Source: Sediminicola arcticus (lineage in GTDB: Bacteria > Bacteroidota > Bacteroidia > Flavobacteriales > Flavobacteriaceae). From it: a DNA stretch of 64,000 nucleotides. The stretch covers positions 186,001 through 250,000 of the forward strand of contig NZ_JBEXAE010000005.1 in NCBI RefSeq assembly GCF_040566695.1, in the 5' to 3' direction. The translations under genes were made by a program, and so were the position numbers. Each line of letters begins with the position of its first letter. Positions within the stretch are counted from its first letter, which is position 1. Shown here in pieces: positions 1-9,390 of this stretch. Below the pieces are notes generated by a model that worked only from the letters and a program-made list of their open reading frames with translations, did no database searches and was not told the DNA's origin.

Positions 1-2214
1 GGAGCCATGGGTCAACGAGCCAATTTTGAGGAGCAATATACGGGACATACTTTCCAAGGTAGCTATATTGCTGGGGTTTATTATCCAGATAAAACGCGTG
101 TAGGATGGTGGAAAAATGGATATCCCGAATATTTTGCCAAGGTAATAAACGCTCCAAATTGGATTGGGATAGATGTAATGGTCAATGGTGTTGCCTTCGA
201 TTTGAACACATGTAAGAAGGTTGCCAACTATAAGAGGGAGCTAAACATGCAAGAAGGCTGGTATAAGCGTTCTTTTGTGGCTACTTTACCAAACGATCAG
301 GAAATTGAGGTTAATGTAACCCGCTTTTTGAGTTTGGATATTGATGAGGTAGGAGCCATTAAGTACGACGTTAAAGCCCTCGGCGGGGATATGGACCTAA
401 CCTTTAGTCCGTATCTTGATAGTGGGATTACCAATGAAGACACCAACTGGGATGACAAATTCTGGAATACTACTAAAGTTTCTTCTCAAGGGCAGCAAGG
501 CTTTATAGAGGCACATACTATGAAGACCAATTTTGCGACCTGTACTTTTATGGAGTCTAAACTGTTCCATAATGGGAAAGCAGTAGCTATAAACAGCGAT
601 GCCAAAACCGAAGAACATGAAGTGCGTTTTACGTATAAAATTTCCTTGAAAAATGGAGATTCGGCTACCTTACATAAATTTGGAGGGTATACGGTTTCGA
701 GGAATCATGAAGCTTCTGACCTTGTCAATGCTGCAAAATTAGTTTTGAAAAAGGTGACTAACTTGGGCTATGAAACTCTCATGGATAAACAAAAGCAAGC
801 TTGGGGAAAGATTTGGGAAATGAGCGACATTACCATTGAGGGGGATATTAAGGCCCAACAAGGTATTCGATTCAATATATTTCAATTGAACCAGACCTAC
901 TTAGGAAAGGATTCAAGATTAAATATAGGACCAAAAGGATTTACGGGAGAAAAATACGGGGGAAGTACCTATTGGGATACCGAAGCATATTGCATCCCAT
1001 TTTATATGGCGACCAAAGATCAACGAGTTGCCAGGAGTTTGTTAAAATACAGGTATAATCATTTGGAAAAGGCTATAGAAAATGCCAAAAAGCTTGGTTT
1101 CTCTAATGGAGCGGCATTGTACCCAATGGTGACTATGAATGGGGAAGAATGTCATAACGAGTGGGAAATTACTTTTGAGGAAATCCATCGCAATGGGGCT
1201 ATTGCATTTGCTATATATAATTATCTCAGATTTACGGGAGATTACTCTTATATCCCGGAAATGGGTCTGGAAGTACTCATTGGGATTTCTCGTTTTTGGC
1301 AGCAAAGAGCTACATTTTCAAAACAAAAAGACAAATTCGTCATTTTGGGGGTTACTGGACCCAACGAATATGAGAACAACGTAAATAACAACTGGTATAC
1401 CAATTATCTTGCAAAATGGTGTATCAACTATACTTTGGAACAGATTGGAAAAGTGAAGGATGGATATTCAGATGATCACAAGAGAATCATAGGGATGACC
1501 AAATTAACGGATACTGAAATGGATTCTTGGAAGGCAGTGGCAGATAATATGTATTTCCCATTTTCTGAAGAGTTGGATATCTATTTGCAGCAAGACGGAT
1601 TCCTGGATAAAGAGTTGATCACCGTTGCTAATTTGGATAGAACCCAACGTCCCATCAACCAAAAATGGAGCTGGGACCGTATTTTGAGATCTCCATATAT
1701 CAAACAAGCAGACACACTACAAGGCTTCTATTTGTTCGAAGATCATTTTTCTCAGGAGCAACTAGAAAAGCATTTTGATTTCTACGAACCTTTTACCGTT
1801 CATGAGTCTTCCTTGTCACCATGTGTGCATAGCATACAGGCAGCAAAGCTGAATAGGATGGAACAGGCATATACTTTTTATCTTCGAACCTCTCGTTTAG
1901 ATCTGGACGACTATAACAAGGAAGTAGAAGAAGGGTTGCACATTACGTCCATGGCGGGTACTTGGATGAGTATTGTAGAAGGCTTTGGGGGAATGCGTGT
2001 GGTAGACGATAAATTGTCCTTTACTCCTAGAATCCCAAAACAATGGAAGGCATATTCGTTCAAGGTAAACTTTAGAAATAGGATATTAAAGGTAAGGGTA
2101 ACTGAAGAGGGAGGCAGTTTTGATTTGGAGGGAACGGACGAAATGTCCATACGGGTCAATGGAAAAAGATTGGTGCTTAAGGCCGGAGAAACGATATCTG
2201 CTTCCTCTGAATAG
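1..2214 (+). CDS. GH65 maltose-type disaccharide phosphorylase (5' end cut by window)
   Basis: Glycoside hydrolase family 65 phosphorylase, which cleaves an alpha-glucosidic disaccharide (most likely maltose) with phosphate to give beta-glucose 1-phosphate. The frame is open from base 1; the Met at base 7 is internal, because it lies in the family motif GAMGQRANFEE, normally about 40 residues into the protein, so the true start is upstream. The catalytic acid motif GPNEYE is present, with Glu at residue 454 counting from that Met, followed by NNVNNNWYTNYLAKW as in maltose phosphorylases. No signal peptide can be judged. Two GH13 enzymes follow on the same strand, which fits the end of a maltodextrin-use locus. 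Maltose is favoured over trehalose or kojibiose by resemblance only. Confidence 0.88.
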   Translation, partial: GAMGQRANFEEQYTGHTFQGSYIAGVYYPDKTRVGWWKNGYPEYFAKVINAPNWIGIDVMVNGVAFDLNTCKKVANYKRELNMQEGWYKRSFVATLPNDQEIEVNVTRFLSLDIDEVGAIKYDVKALGGDMDLTFSPYLDSGITNEDTNWDDKFWNTTKVSSQGQQGFIEAHTMKTNFATCTFMESKLFHNGKAVAINSDAKTEEHEVRFTYKISLKNGDSATLHKFGGYTVSRNHEASDLVNAAKLVLKKVTNLGYETLMDKQKQAWGKIWEMSDITIEGDIKAQQGIRFNIFQLNQTYLGKDSRLNIGPKGFTGEKYGGSTYWDTEAYCIPFYMATKDQRVARSLLKYRYNHLEKAIENAKKLGFSNGAALYPMVTMNGEECHNEWEITFEEIHRNGAIAFAIYNYLRFTGDYSYIPEMGLEVLIGISRFWQQRATFSKQKDKFVILGVTGPNEYENNVNNNWYTNYLAKWCINYTLEQIGKVKDGYSDDHKRIIGMTKLTDTEMDSWKAVADNMYFPFSEELDIYLQQDGFLDKELITVANLDRTQRPINQKWSWDRILRSPYIKQADTLQGFYLFEDHFSQEQLEKHFDFYEPFTVHESSLSPCVHSIQAAKLNRMEQAYTFYLRTSRLDLDDYNKEVEEGLHITSMAGTWMSIVEGFGGMRVVDDKLSFTPRIPKQWKAYSFKVNFRNRILKVRVTEEGGSFDLEGTDEMSIRVNGKRLVLKAGETISASSE

Positions 2215-2260
2215 AATAAACAAGGAAGGATAATCCAGCGTTTTAAATAATCCAAGATGC

Positions 2261-4099
2261 ATGAAAAAAGTTTTCTTTTTGATATGTTCTGTCTTGTCAT
2301 GTGTTTCAGTTATGGGACAAGTAGATAGGGTAGAACCGCCATTTTGGTGGAGCGGCATGAAAAACCCTGCAGTGCAGGTCATGCTATATGGAAAGGAGAT
2401 TGCAAAGTATGATCCTGATGTGAAGGGTTTGGATGTTGCCGATGTACACCGTACGGAGAATTTAAATTACTTATTTATTACGCTAAATATAGCTAGTGTA
2501 AAAGCGGGAATATTTGAGATCCGGCTTAAGGACGGGGATGATCTGGTACAGACGATTCCCTTTGAACTCAAGGAACGGAAGTCTAATTCAGCACATAGGA
2601 AGAGTTATGATTCTTCTGATTTGATCTATCTCTTGATGCCAGATCGTTTCGCCAATGGGAATCCGGCCATAGATTCACATCCCGATGTCATTGAAAACGT
2701 CAACAGGAAATTAGATGGAGGCCGTCACGGGGGCGATATTCAGGGTATTATTGATCATCTGAACTATATAGAGGAGTTGGGGGTAACTGCCATTTGGAGT
2801 ACACCTTTGTGTGTGGATAATGACGAAAAATATTCTTACCATACCTACGCCCAGAGCGATGTATATAAGATCGACCCAAGGTTTGGGACCAATGAAGACT
2901 ATAAGCGCTTGGCATCGGAACTTCATAAGAGGGAGATGAAACTGGTTTTTGATTACGTAACCAATCATTGGGGTCTTACCCATTGGATGATGAAAGATCT
3001 ACCTACCTATGATTGGATCCATCAATTTCCTGGCTATGGTCAAACGAACTATAGAACAACCACGCAAATGGACCCCAATACGTCCCAATACGATTACAGA
3101 TATTGTATGGATGGATGGTTTGTAAAGTCCATGCCCGATCTTAATCAAAAGAACCCCTTGGTATTGAACTATCTCACACAAAATGCCATTTGGTGGATTG
3201 AATATGCTAATTTGGATGGGTTTAGGGTAGACACCTATTCCTTTAACGATAAGGAAGCGATTGCTAAGTGGACCAAGGCCATAACCGATGAATATCCAAA
3301 TTTCAACATCGCTGGGGAAGTCTGGATGCATGATCAGGCACAGATGGCCTATTGGCAAAAAGATAGCCAGGTGGGTGCTATTCAGGGGTATAACTCCAAC
3401 TTGCCTACGGTAATGGATTTTACTCTGCATGATGCCATTATGGAAGTCTTTAGGGTTGAAAAACCTACATGGAACACCGGGATTATTCAGGTTTATGAGA
3501 ATTTCGTAAACGACTTCCTTTATCCCAACATCAATAATATTCTGGTATTTGCAGAAAATCATGATACTCCTAGGATCAATGAGCTGTATCCTAATTTTGA
3601 GGATTACCAATTGGCCATGACCCTAATTGCAACCGTGAGGGGTATTCCCCAAATTTATTACGGTAGCGAGATAGGAATGAAGGGTGATAAGTATAGAGGC
3701 GATGGGGATATCCGCAGGGATTTTCCTGGAGGTTGGCAAAGTGATTCCTCTACTGCTTTTACTGCTGAAGGAAGAAACGAGACGCAAAACAGATATTTTA
3801 ATTTTTCAAAAAAACTTTTCAATTGGCGCAAAAGTGCCAATGTGATTCATCAAGGACAAACCACTCATTACCTGCCTGAAGATGAGTTATATGTTTATTT
3901 TAGGTTTATGGAAGGGAAAGCGGTAATGGTAATCTTGAACAATAATAAGACATCAAAAGAGCTTTCATTGGATAGGTTTACCGAAAACTTGAAGGGTTTT
4001 CAACAAGGGAAAGATGTATTGACCGATGCGGTTATAAAATTAGGCCATAAATTGACTATTAGGCCCAAGAAAAGTATGATCCTTGAATTAGAGAAATAA
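2261..4099 (+). CDS. GH13 alpha-amylase / SusA-like neopullulanase, secreted
   Basis: Family GH13 hydrolase of 612 residues acting on alpha-1,4-glucans or maltodextrins, probably in the periplasm. An N-terminal Sec signal (residues 1-20, ending VMGQ) precedes an immunoglobulin-like cyclomaltodextrinase N-terminal domain (about 25-105) and the TIM barrel starting YLLMPDRFANG. The GH13 residues are all visible: nucleophile Asp324 in DGFRVDTYSF, acid Glu353 in IAGEVWM and Asp435 in FAENHDTPR. A C-terminal beta domain ends at about 612. It lies 46 bases after the GH65 phosphorylase and 72 before the second GH13, so it could feed maltose to the phosphorylase. Neopullulanase or cyclomaltodextrinase activity is inferred from domain layout; exact specificity is not visible. 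Confidence 0.9.
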   Translation: MKKVFFLICSVLSCVSVMGQVDRVEPPFWWSGMKNPAVQVMLYGKEIAKYDPDVKGLDVADVHRTENLNYLFITLNIASVKAGIFEIRLKDGDDLVQTIPFELKERKSNSAHRKSYDSSDLIYLLMPDRFANGNPAIDSHPDVIENVNRKLDGGRHGGDIQGIIDHLNYIEELGVTAIWSTPLCVDNDEKYSYHTYAQSDVYKIDPRFGTNEDYKRLASELHKREMKLVFDYVTNHWGLTHWMMKDLPTYDWIHQFPGYGQTNYRTTTQMDPNTSQYDYRYCMDGWFVKSMPDLNQKNPLVLNYLTQNAIWWIEYANLDGFRVDTYSFNDKEAIAKWTKAITDEYPNFNIAGEVWMHDQAQMAYWQKDSQVGAIQGYNSNLPTVMDFTLHDAIMEVFRVEKPTWNTGIIQVYENFVNDFLYPNINNILVFAENHDTPRINELYPNFEDYQLAMTLIATVRGIPQIYYGSEIGMKGDKYRGDGDIRRDFPGGWQSDSSTAFTAEGRNETQNRYFNFSKKLFNWRKSANVIHQGQTTHYLPEDELYVYFRFMEGKAVMVILNNNKTSKELSLDRFTENLKGFQQGKDVLTDAVIKLGHKLTIRPKKSMILELEK

Positions 4100-4171
4100 G
4101 ATCTAACATGTTGGAATTTCAACTTTAAAAGTAGAATTTGTTACCTTTTGTAAAATCTGACCTATCATCCT

Positions 4172-6055
4172 ATGAAGAAATTGACATTTATTATCTTTAG
4201 TACAATAAGTGTATGCCTTTTAATATTGGGTTATGGACAAGAGAAAAAAGAAAAATTAGAAATGAAAAAGGCGAAAGAAGAACATAAAGAGGTGGTTTAT
4301 CAAGTGTTTACCCGTTTGTTTGGAAATACAAATACCACTAACAAACCTTGGGGAACTTTAAAGGAAAACGGGGTGGGGAAATTTGCCGACTTTACCGATG
4401 TAGCCCTTAAAGAAATAAAGGATCTTGGTGTCACCCATATTTGGTATACAGGGATTCCACATCATGCCGTAATCAATGATTATACTGCTTATGGAATTTC
4501 CAATGATGATCCTGATGTGGTGAAAGGCAGAGCTGGTTCTCCCTATGCGGTAAAGGATTATTACAATGTGAATCCTGATTTGGCAACAGATCCCGCCAAG
4601 AGGTTGGAAGAGTTTAAGGAACTAGTGGAGCGAACCCATATAAATGGATTGAAAGTGATCATCGATATTGTTCCCAACCATGTTGCCAGACAATATGAAG
4701 GAAAAACCAATCCGGAAGGGATCGTAGATTTTGGTGCAGAGGACGATACTTCGGTAACCTATAAGCGAGACAATGATTTCTATTATAATCCAGGAAAACC
4801 ATTTATAGTGCCCCATTGGGAGCATGGTTACTTGCCTTTAGGAGGAGAAAAATCAAAATTTATCGATGATAAATTTGATGAATTCCCTGCAAAATGGACC
4901 GGGAATGGAGCGCGCACTTCCCAGCCCGGATTCAATGATTGGTATGAGACGGTAAAAATTAATTATGGTATTACCCCAGATGGAGTGTACGAGTTTGATA
5001 GCCTACCTGAAGGGTATGATACAAAAGATTACAAGGTCCATTTCAAGTTTTGGAATAATAAGGATGTGCCCAATAGTTGGGAAAAATTTAGAGATATCGC
5101 CTTGTATTGGATCGATTTCGGGGTAGATGGTTTCCGATATGATATGGCTGAAATAGTCCCCGTAGAGTTCTGGAGCTTTATGAATTCATCCATTAAAATG
5201 AAGAATCCCGAGGCCTTCTTGATGGCAGAGGTTTACCGACCACACTTGTACAGGGATTATATCCATAAGGGTAAAATGGACTTTTTATATGATAAGGTGG
5301 GGTTGTATGATTCTTTGGTTCCAATAATTCAAGGGCATGGTTGGACAGATCAGATCAATACGGTACAACAGAGTATGTTGGATATAGAGCATCATATGTT
5401 GCACTTTTTGGAAAATCATGATGAACTCCGTCTACCAAGTCCTGAATTTGCAGGCAGTGCTGAAAATGGTAAGCCAGCAATGGTTGTATCCGCAACAATT
5501 AGTACCTCCCCTACGATGATCTATTTTGGACAAGAGGTTGGAGAGCCTGGGTTAGAAAATCCTGGATTTGGAAGCGTTGGTCGTACCTCTATTTTCGACT
5601 ATATCGGGGTGCCCCATTTGCAACGATGGGTCAATAATAAAAAGTTTGATGGTGCCGCTTTAAAACCACAAGAAAAGGAATTAAGGGATTTTTACAAAAG
5701 ACTTTTGAATTTTACCATCCAAAGCAGTGCTTTAATGGGTAACTACCAAGAGATACATTCTTTCAATAGGGAACATACAGAATGGTATAATCATCGCGTT
5801 TTTTCCTTTGCCAGATGGTCAGATACGGAAAAACTGATCATCGTCACCAATTTTGATGCCAATGGCACATATGGTTTTAGCCTTGGTCTACCGCACGATC
5901 TTATCAATAAATGGCAATTAAAAGACGGGGATTATTTGCTGACAGATCAGCTTTATGGTGAAGGCATAGCTATCCTTAAGGTGCAAAAAGGGAATGCTAA
6001 GATGCGTGTTGATTTAAAGCCTTTGCAGTCTTTCATATTTAAATTGGAGAATTAA
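4172..6055 (+). CDS. GH13 alpha-amylase family protein, secreted
   Basis: Second GH13 enzyme, 627 residues, clearly different from its neighbour. A signal peptide (MKKLTFIIFSTISVCLLILGYGQ) is followed by a lysine/glutamate-rich linker, then the catalytic barrel starting VVYQVFTRLFGN. Catalytic residues are Asp324 (DGFRYDMAE), Glu353 (LMAEVYRP) and Asp417 (FLENHDELR). The identical numbering of the first two residues with the preceding enzyme is coincidence. It lacks the N-terminal cyclomaltodextrinase domain of the upstream enzyme and ends in a short beta domain. Its place in the locus suggests periplasmic maltodextrin breakdown. A Cys at residue 15 is not in a good lipobox, so ordinary secretion is preferred. 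A strong hairpin terminator follows at 6115-6155. Confidence 0.88.
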   Translation: MKKLTFIIFSTISVCLLILGYGQEKKEKLEMKKAKEEHKEVVYQVFTRLFGNTNTTNKPWGTLKENGVGKFADFTDVALKEIKDLGVTHIWYTGIPHHAVINDYTAYGISNDDPDVVKGRAGSPYAVKDYYNVNPDLATDPAKRLEEFKELVERTHINGLKVIIDIVPNHVARQYEGKTNPEGIVDFGAEDDTSVTYKRDNDFYYNPGKPFIVPHWEHGYLPLGGEKSKFIDDKFDEFPAKWTGNGARTSQPGFNDWYETVKINYGITPDGVYEFDSLPEGYDTKDYKVHFKFWNNKDVPNSWEKFRDIALYWIDFGVDGFRYDMAEIVPVEFWSFMNSSIKMKNPEAFLMAEVYRPHLYRDYIHKGKMDFLYDKVGLYDSLVPIIQGHGWTDQINTVQQSMLDIEHHMLHFLENHDELRLPSPEFAGSAENGKPAMVVSATISTSPTMIYFGQEVGEPGLENPGFGSVGRTSIFDYIGVPHLQRWVNNKKFDGAALKPQEKELRDFYKRLLNFTIQSSALMGNYQEIHSFNREHTEWYNHRVFSFARWSDTEKLIIVTNFDANGTYGFSLGLPHDLINKWQLKDGDYLLTDQLYGEGIAILKVQKGNAKMRVDLKPLQSFIFKLEN

Positions 6056-6114
6056 TAAGATTTTGGGGTTTATTTATCCTAGGGAATATGCCTTGTATCC
6101 AAATAAATAAAAAC

Positions 6115-6155
6115 AAGAACTGGTGTAACCAATAATTACCCAGTTCTTATTTTTG
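6115..6155 (+). terminator. Rho-independent terminator after the amylase locus
   Basis: The arms AAGAACTGG (6115-6123) and CCAGTTCTT (6140-6148) form a perfect 9 bp stem with a 16-base loop, followed by ATTTTTG. It closes the GH65/GH13/GH13 unit and may also serve the convergent gene remnant at 6183-6572. Confidence 0.75.
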
Positions 6156-6182
6156 CTTTTAAGCTGCTGTTTTTTGATATAC

Positions 6183-6572
6183 TTATCCAATAACTGCGCC
6201 TATAATTCCATTAAATACGATATCAATGATAGCTTCTACCAAGTGAACTTTCATATCCATTAGTTCGGAGGTGCCATACCAAAGCAAGCCCATTCCCAAA
6301 CCGACAAATATTCCTATCCAAACGCCAAAGGCAAAACCATTGGAGGCACTATATACCCCTGCAGCCCATTTGCCGTAGATGGTGCTTATTGCTAATGTTC
6401 CTATCAAATTTACCAAGGCGATAAACAATATATTGGGTGGGTCTTTCATTATGTTTTTTGTGGCGTGGGCTTCAAAAAAATCAGCTGTAGCTATGCCTCA
6501 TAAGGCATAACCCAAAAGAAACATGATTAGGAAGCCTACAACGGTGGCTAATACGTTTGATTTTGAAAACAT
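6183..6572 (-). pseudogene. Small four-helix membrane protein gene interrupted by an in-frame TGA
   Basis: Reading the minus strand from an ATG at 6572 gives 24 residues ending MFLLGYAL, then TGA at 6498-6500, then GIATADFFEAHATKNI running without a break into the long hydrophobic ORF that starts at Met 6449 and ends at 6183. All 129 residues stay in one frame and read as one small integral membrane protein with about four helices, so the TGA most simply replaces a TGG Trp codon. The shorter ORF from 6449 would start inside a loop. The sequence resembles small uncharacterised membrane proteins of the DUF1761 kind, but the family is not certain. A sequencing error would restore a normal gene. 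Confidence 0.7.
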
Positions 6573-6720
6573 ACTTTATTAATTTAAAAGGGTATGGTTA
6601 GTTAAATATTATGATATAATGAATAATTTAACACTTTACATAGTGATTCCATTTATTTATAATCATTTTTTATCGTTTATATCTATAAATTTCCAATAGT
6701 GTAAATTCCATTTCAAATTG

Positions 6721-6728
6721 TATTTTTG
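6721..6728 (+). promoter_or_regulatory. Bacteroidota -7 element for the glycerophosphodiesterase gene
   Basis: TATTTTTG matches TAnnTTTG exactly and ends 24 bases before the chosen ATG at 6753. No well-placed -33 TTG was found. Its position argues against a start at the TTG at 6726, which would lie inside the promoter. Confidence 0.5.
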
Positions 6729-6752
6729 AACTCTCATTTAAACAAACCAAAA

Positions 6753-7505
6753 ATGAAAAAGTACTGCTTCTTTTTAAGTTTAGTCTTCTTGCTTACATTA
6801 TCTAATTGTAAAAAAATGAACGAAATAATGGTAATAGGACATAGGGGGGCCATGGGCCATGAAACGGAAAATACCTTGGCGTCAGTCCAAAAAGCATTGG
6901 ATCTTGGAGTGGATATGATTGAGATTGATGTCTTTAAGGTCAAAAGTGGGGAGATTGTTGTATTTCATGATGAAACTTTGGAGCGCCTCTCAAATGCTGG
7001 GGGAAGAATTGAGGACTATAATATTTTTGACCTGAAGAAGGTAATTTTAGAAGGCAATCACAAAATACCTATGTTGCAGGATGTGCTCAGATTAATAGAT
7101 CATAAGGTTTCCTTGAATATTGAATTGAAAGGTGCTGGAACCGCAGACCGTGTTAATTTTATTGTAGAATATTATATTAAAGAAAAAGGCTGGAAAATAG
7201 AAGATTTTTTAATTTCCAGTTTTAATTGGGATGAACTGAGGGATATGCGCAAAATAAACAAAAATATTGCCATAGCGATACTCTCTGATGGAAACCCAAT
7301 TGAGGCCATCCCTATGGCCAAAGAGCTGGGAGCTATTGCCATTAATCCAGATTATAAAATGCTCAATTCAGAAAATGTAGAGGAAATTAAGGACGGAGGT
7401 TTTAAAATCTACACCTATACTGTAAATGAACCTAAAGATATTGAGAAAATGAAGGATTTAGGGGTAAATGGTATTTTTACTAATTTTCCAGAACGGATAC
7501 GTTAA
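6753..7505 (+). CDS. Glycerophosphodiester phosphodiesterase, lipoprotein
   Basis: GDPD-family enzyme of 250 residues that hydrolyses glycerophosphodiesters to glycerol 3-phosphate and an alcohol. The start is taken as ATG 6753 because the signal sequence MKKYCFFLSLVFLLTLSNC begins there and the -7 box overlaps the earlier TTG. Cys19 is a probable lipidation site, which would anchor the enzyme in the envelope. Catalytic and metal-binding motifs are visible: H30-R31 (VIGHRGAMGHETEN), Glu57 and Asp59 (MIEIDV) and H72-D73 (FHDETLERLS), with a C-terminal TVNEP segment typical of the fold. It overlaps the next gene by one base (TAATG), so the two are probably cotranscribed. Confidence 0.9.
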   Translation: MKKYCFFLSLVFLLTLSNCKKMNEIMVIGHRGAMGHETENTLASVQKALDLGVDMIEIDVFKVKSGEIVVFHDETLERLSNAGGRIEDYNIFDLKKVILEGNHKIPMLQDVLRLIDHKVSLNIELKGAGTADRVNFIVEYYIKEKGWKIEDFLISSFNWDELRDMRKINKNIAIAILSDGNPIEAIPMAKELGAIAINPDYKMLNSENVEEIKDGGFKIYTYTVNEPKDIEKMKDLGVNGIFTNFPERIR

Positions 7506-8770
7506 TGTACGATGTGCTGATCATTGGCGGTGGGGCTGCAGGGTTTTTTGCGGCTATCCATATCGCAGAGAAAAACCCAGAGTTAAAAATTGTGCTTTTA
7601 GAGCGTGGAAAGGAAGTGCTCACCAAGGTAAAAGTATCTGGGGGAGGTAGATGTAATGTTACCCACGCCGAGTTTGATCCTGGGGAATTGATTAATCACT
7701 ATCCCCGAGGAGACAAGGAATTATTAGGGCCTTTTCACACCTTTTGTACAGGCGATACGATTGCATTTTTTGAGGCTAGGGGCGTGTCTCTTAAAATTGA
7801 GGAGGATGGTCGTATGTTTCCGGTTTCAAATTCTTCACAGACTATTATTGATTGCTTTATGGGTGAAGTGGACCGATTGGATATTACCATTCTAAAAAAT
7901 AGTTCGGTCACCGGGATAACCAAGACAGAAAATGTTTTTACTATACAATCCATAAAAAAAGAGTATCACGCAAAAAAAATATTAGTAGCTACGGGCAGTA
8001 ATCCAAAAATTTGGAAAATGTTGCAAGATTTGGGGCATTCCATTGTTTCCCCTGTTCCTTCCCTTTTTACTTTTAATATCAAAGACGACCGTATTTCAGA
8101 AATTCCTGGGGTAAGTACACATGCGGCTGTTGTGGTTTTGCCCCAAATTCCCTTAGATTCAAAGGTAAACATACCCCTTAAAAGTAAGATTACACAGGAA
8201 CTAAGCCTTGAGTCAGAAGGACCATTATTGATAACCCATTGGGGGATGAGTGGTCCGGCAATATTAAAATTGTCGGCATGGGGTGCAAGGGTATTAAGTG
8301 ATTACAAATACAAATTTAGAATTAGGGTAAATTGGTTGCCAACCTATCACGAAGGTGGGGTATATCAACAATTACTGGACATAAAGGAGGTAGAAGCAAA
8401 AAAGACCATCCTGCGAACCAATGCCTTTGATATCCCAAAACGATTGTGGGTAAATCTAGTAAAGGCAGCAGGGATATCCGACAGCACTAAATGGGCTGAT
8501 ATTTCTAAGAATGACCTTCAAGAACTGACTGGACAATTAACTCGTTCTGAGTTTATAGTAGATGGTAAAAGTACCTTTAAAGAAGAGTTTGTTACTGCAG
8601 GGGGGATAGATTTAAAGGAAATAAATTTTAAAACCTACGAGAGTAAAATGGTACCTGGGCTCTATTTTGCAGGGGAAGTGATGAATGTGGATGCTATTAC
8701 GGGAGGTTTTAATTTTCAAAATGCTTGGACGGGCGCTTATATTGCAGCTAAAGCAATAGCAGAGAATTGA
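7505..8770 (+). CDS. HI0933/BaiN-family FAD-dependent oxidoreductase
   Basis: Flavoprotein of 421 residues in the HI0933 (BaiN/RdsA-like) family. The N-terminal dinucleotide-binding motif is VLIIGGGAAGFFAA, followed by the family signature KVSGGGRCNVTHA near residues 45-57. The C-terminal FAD-contacting segment is GLYFAGEVMNVDAITGGFNFQNAW. Family members are cytosolic oxidoreductases and the physiological substrate here is unknown. The length is normal and no motif is missing. Its start overlaps the stop of the phosphodiesterase gene by one base. No hairpin is evident in the 53-base gap to the convergent tspO. Confidence 0.88.
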   Translation: MYDVLIIGGGAAGFFAAIHIAEKNPELKIVLLERGKEVLTKVKVSGGGRCNVTHAEFDPGELINHYPRGDKELLGPFHTFCTGDTIAFFEARGVSLKIEEDGRMFPVSNSSQTIIDCFMGEVDRLDITILKNSSVTGITKTENVFTIQSIKKEYHAKKILVATGSNPKIWKMLQDLGHSIVSPVPSLFTFNIKDDRISEIPGVSTHAAVVVLPQIPLDSKVNIPLKSKITQELSLESEGPLLITHWGMSGPAILKLSAWGARVLSDYKYKFRIRVNWLPTYHEGGVYQQLLDIKEVEAKKTILRTNAFDIPKRLWVNLVKAAGISDSTKWADISKNDLQELTGQLTRSEFIVDGKSTFKEEFVTAGGIDLKEINFKTYESKMVPGLYFAGEVMNVDAITGGFNFQNAWTGAYIAAKAIAEN

Positions 8771-8823
8771 GGATGTTATAAATCTTGGAGAATCTTAATT
8801 CTTACTGTTCACATTAGGAACAC

Positions 8824-9297
8824 TTAATTTAATTCCCAAATCTTGTAATTTAATACCATCGCAAAACCTACCCATAATAAATAGGGAATCATCAAATAGG
8901 CAGCTGGTCTGTATACCACTTTAAACCAGTTGATAGTTAACACAATCATAATCAATAAGGTCACAATGACCAATAAGGCCATTAAGGGGTTTTGAAATCC
9001 AAAGAATACGATGCTCCAAAGGGCATTGAGCAATAGTTGGAATCCAAAATGATATAAGGCTGTTTTTACCCAAACATGATAGAAACCCCTAGCCCAAACC
9101 AATCCGGCTGCTATGCCCATCATTATGTAAAGTAATGTCCATACAGGGGCAAAGATCCAATTGGGAGGGTTAAAACTTGGCTTGTTAAGGGTTACATACC
9201 AATCATTTATAGAGGATTGTGTAGCAAAACTGGATAGAAATCCAATCAGCAAACAAACTGCAACGGAAATTGTTATGTAGTAGATTCTTTTTTTCAA
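8824..9297 (-). CDS. tspO: TspO/MBR family protein
   Basis: Tryptophan-rich sensory protein/translocator of 157 residues with five predicted helices. It shows the family signature WYVTLNKPSFNPPNWIFAPVWTLLYIMMG and later GFQLLLNALWSIVFFGFQNP. TspO proteins bind tetrapyrroles and sit in the outer or cytoplasmic membrane; the role here is unknown. The reading frame has no usable ATG: the likely start is TTG at 9297, since an in-frame stop lies at 9328-9330 with no ATG between. It is transcribed convergently to the flavoprotein and divergently from mvaD. Confidence 0.88.
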   Translation of the reverse strand: MKKRIYYITISVAVCLLIGFLSSFATQSSINDWYVTLNKPSFNPPNWIFAPVWTLLYIMMGIAAGLVWARGFYHVWVKTALYHFGFQLLLNALWSIVFFGFQNPLMALLVIVTLLIMIVLTINWFKVVYRPAAYLMIPYLLWVGFAMVLNYKIWELN

Positions 9298-9365
9298 AAT
9301 ATGGGTATAAGACCCTAAAGTAGTAATTTATTTTAATCGGGACCATCGTAAAACCTCTTAAAAAC

Positions 9366-9373
9366 TATCTTTG
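9366..9373 (+). promoter_or_regulatory. -7 element for mvaD
   Basis: TATCTTTG matches TAnnTTTG and lies 18 bases before the ATG at 9391, implying a very short leader. No clear -33 TTG was found at the usual spacing. Confidence 0.45.
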
Positions 9374-9390
9374 CAAAAATTATTTACCAA

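Noticed and set aside
1911..2382. Minus-strand ORFs across the GH65/GH13 junction
   Set aside because: They are shadows of the plus-strand genes, with no domain signals or starts.
2261..6055. Recent tandem duplication of GH13 genes, suggested by identical numbering of Asp324 and Glu353
   Set aside because: Sequences around the motifs and the domain layouts differ strongly; the numbering is chance.
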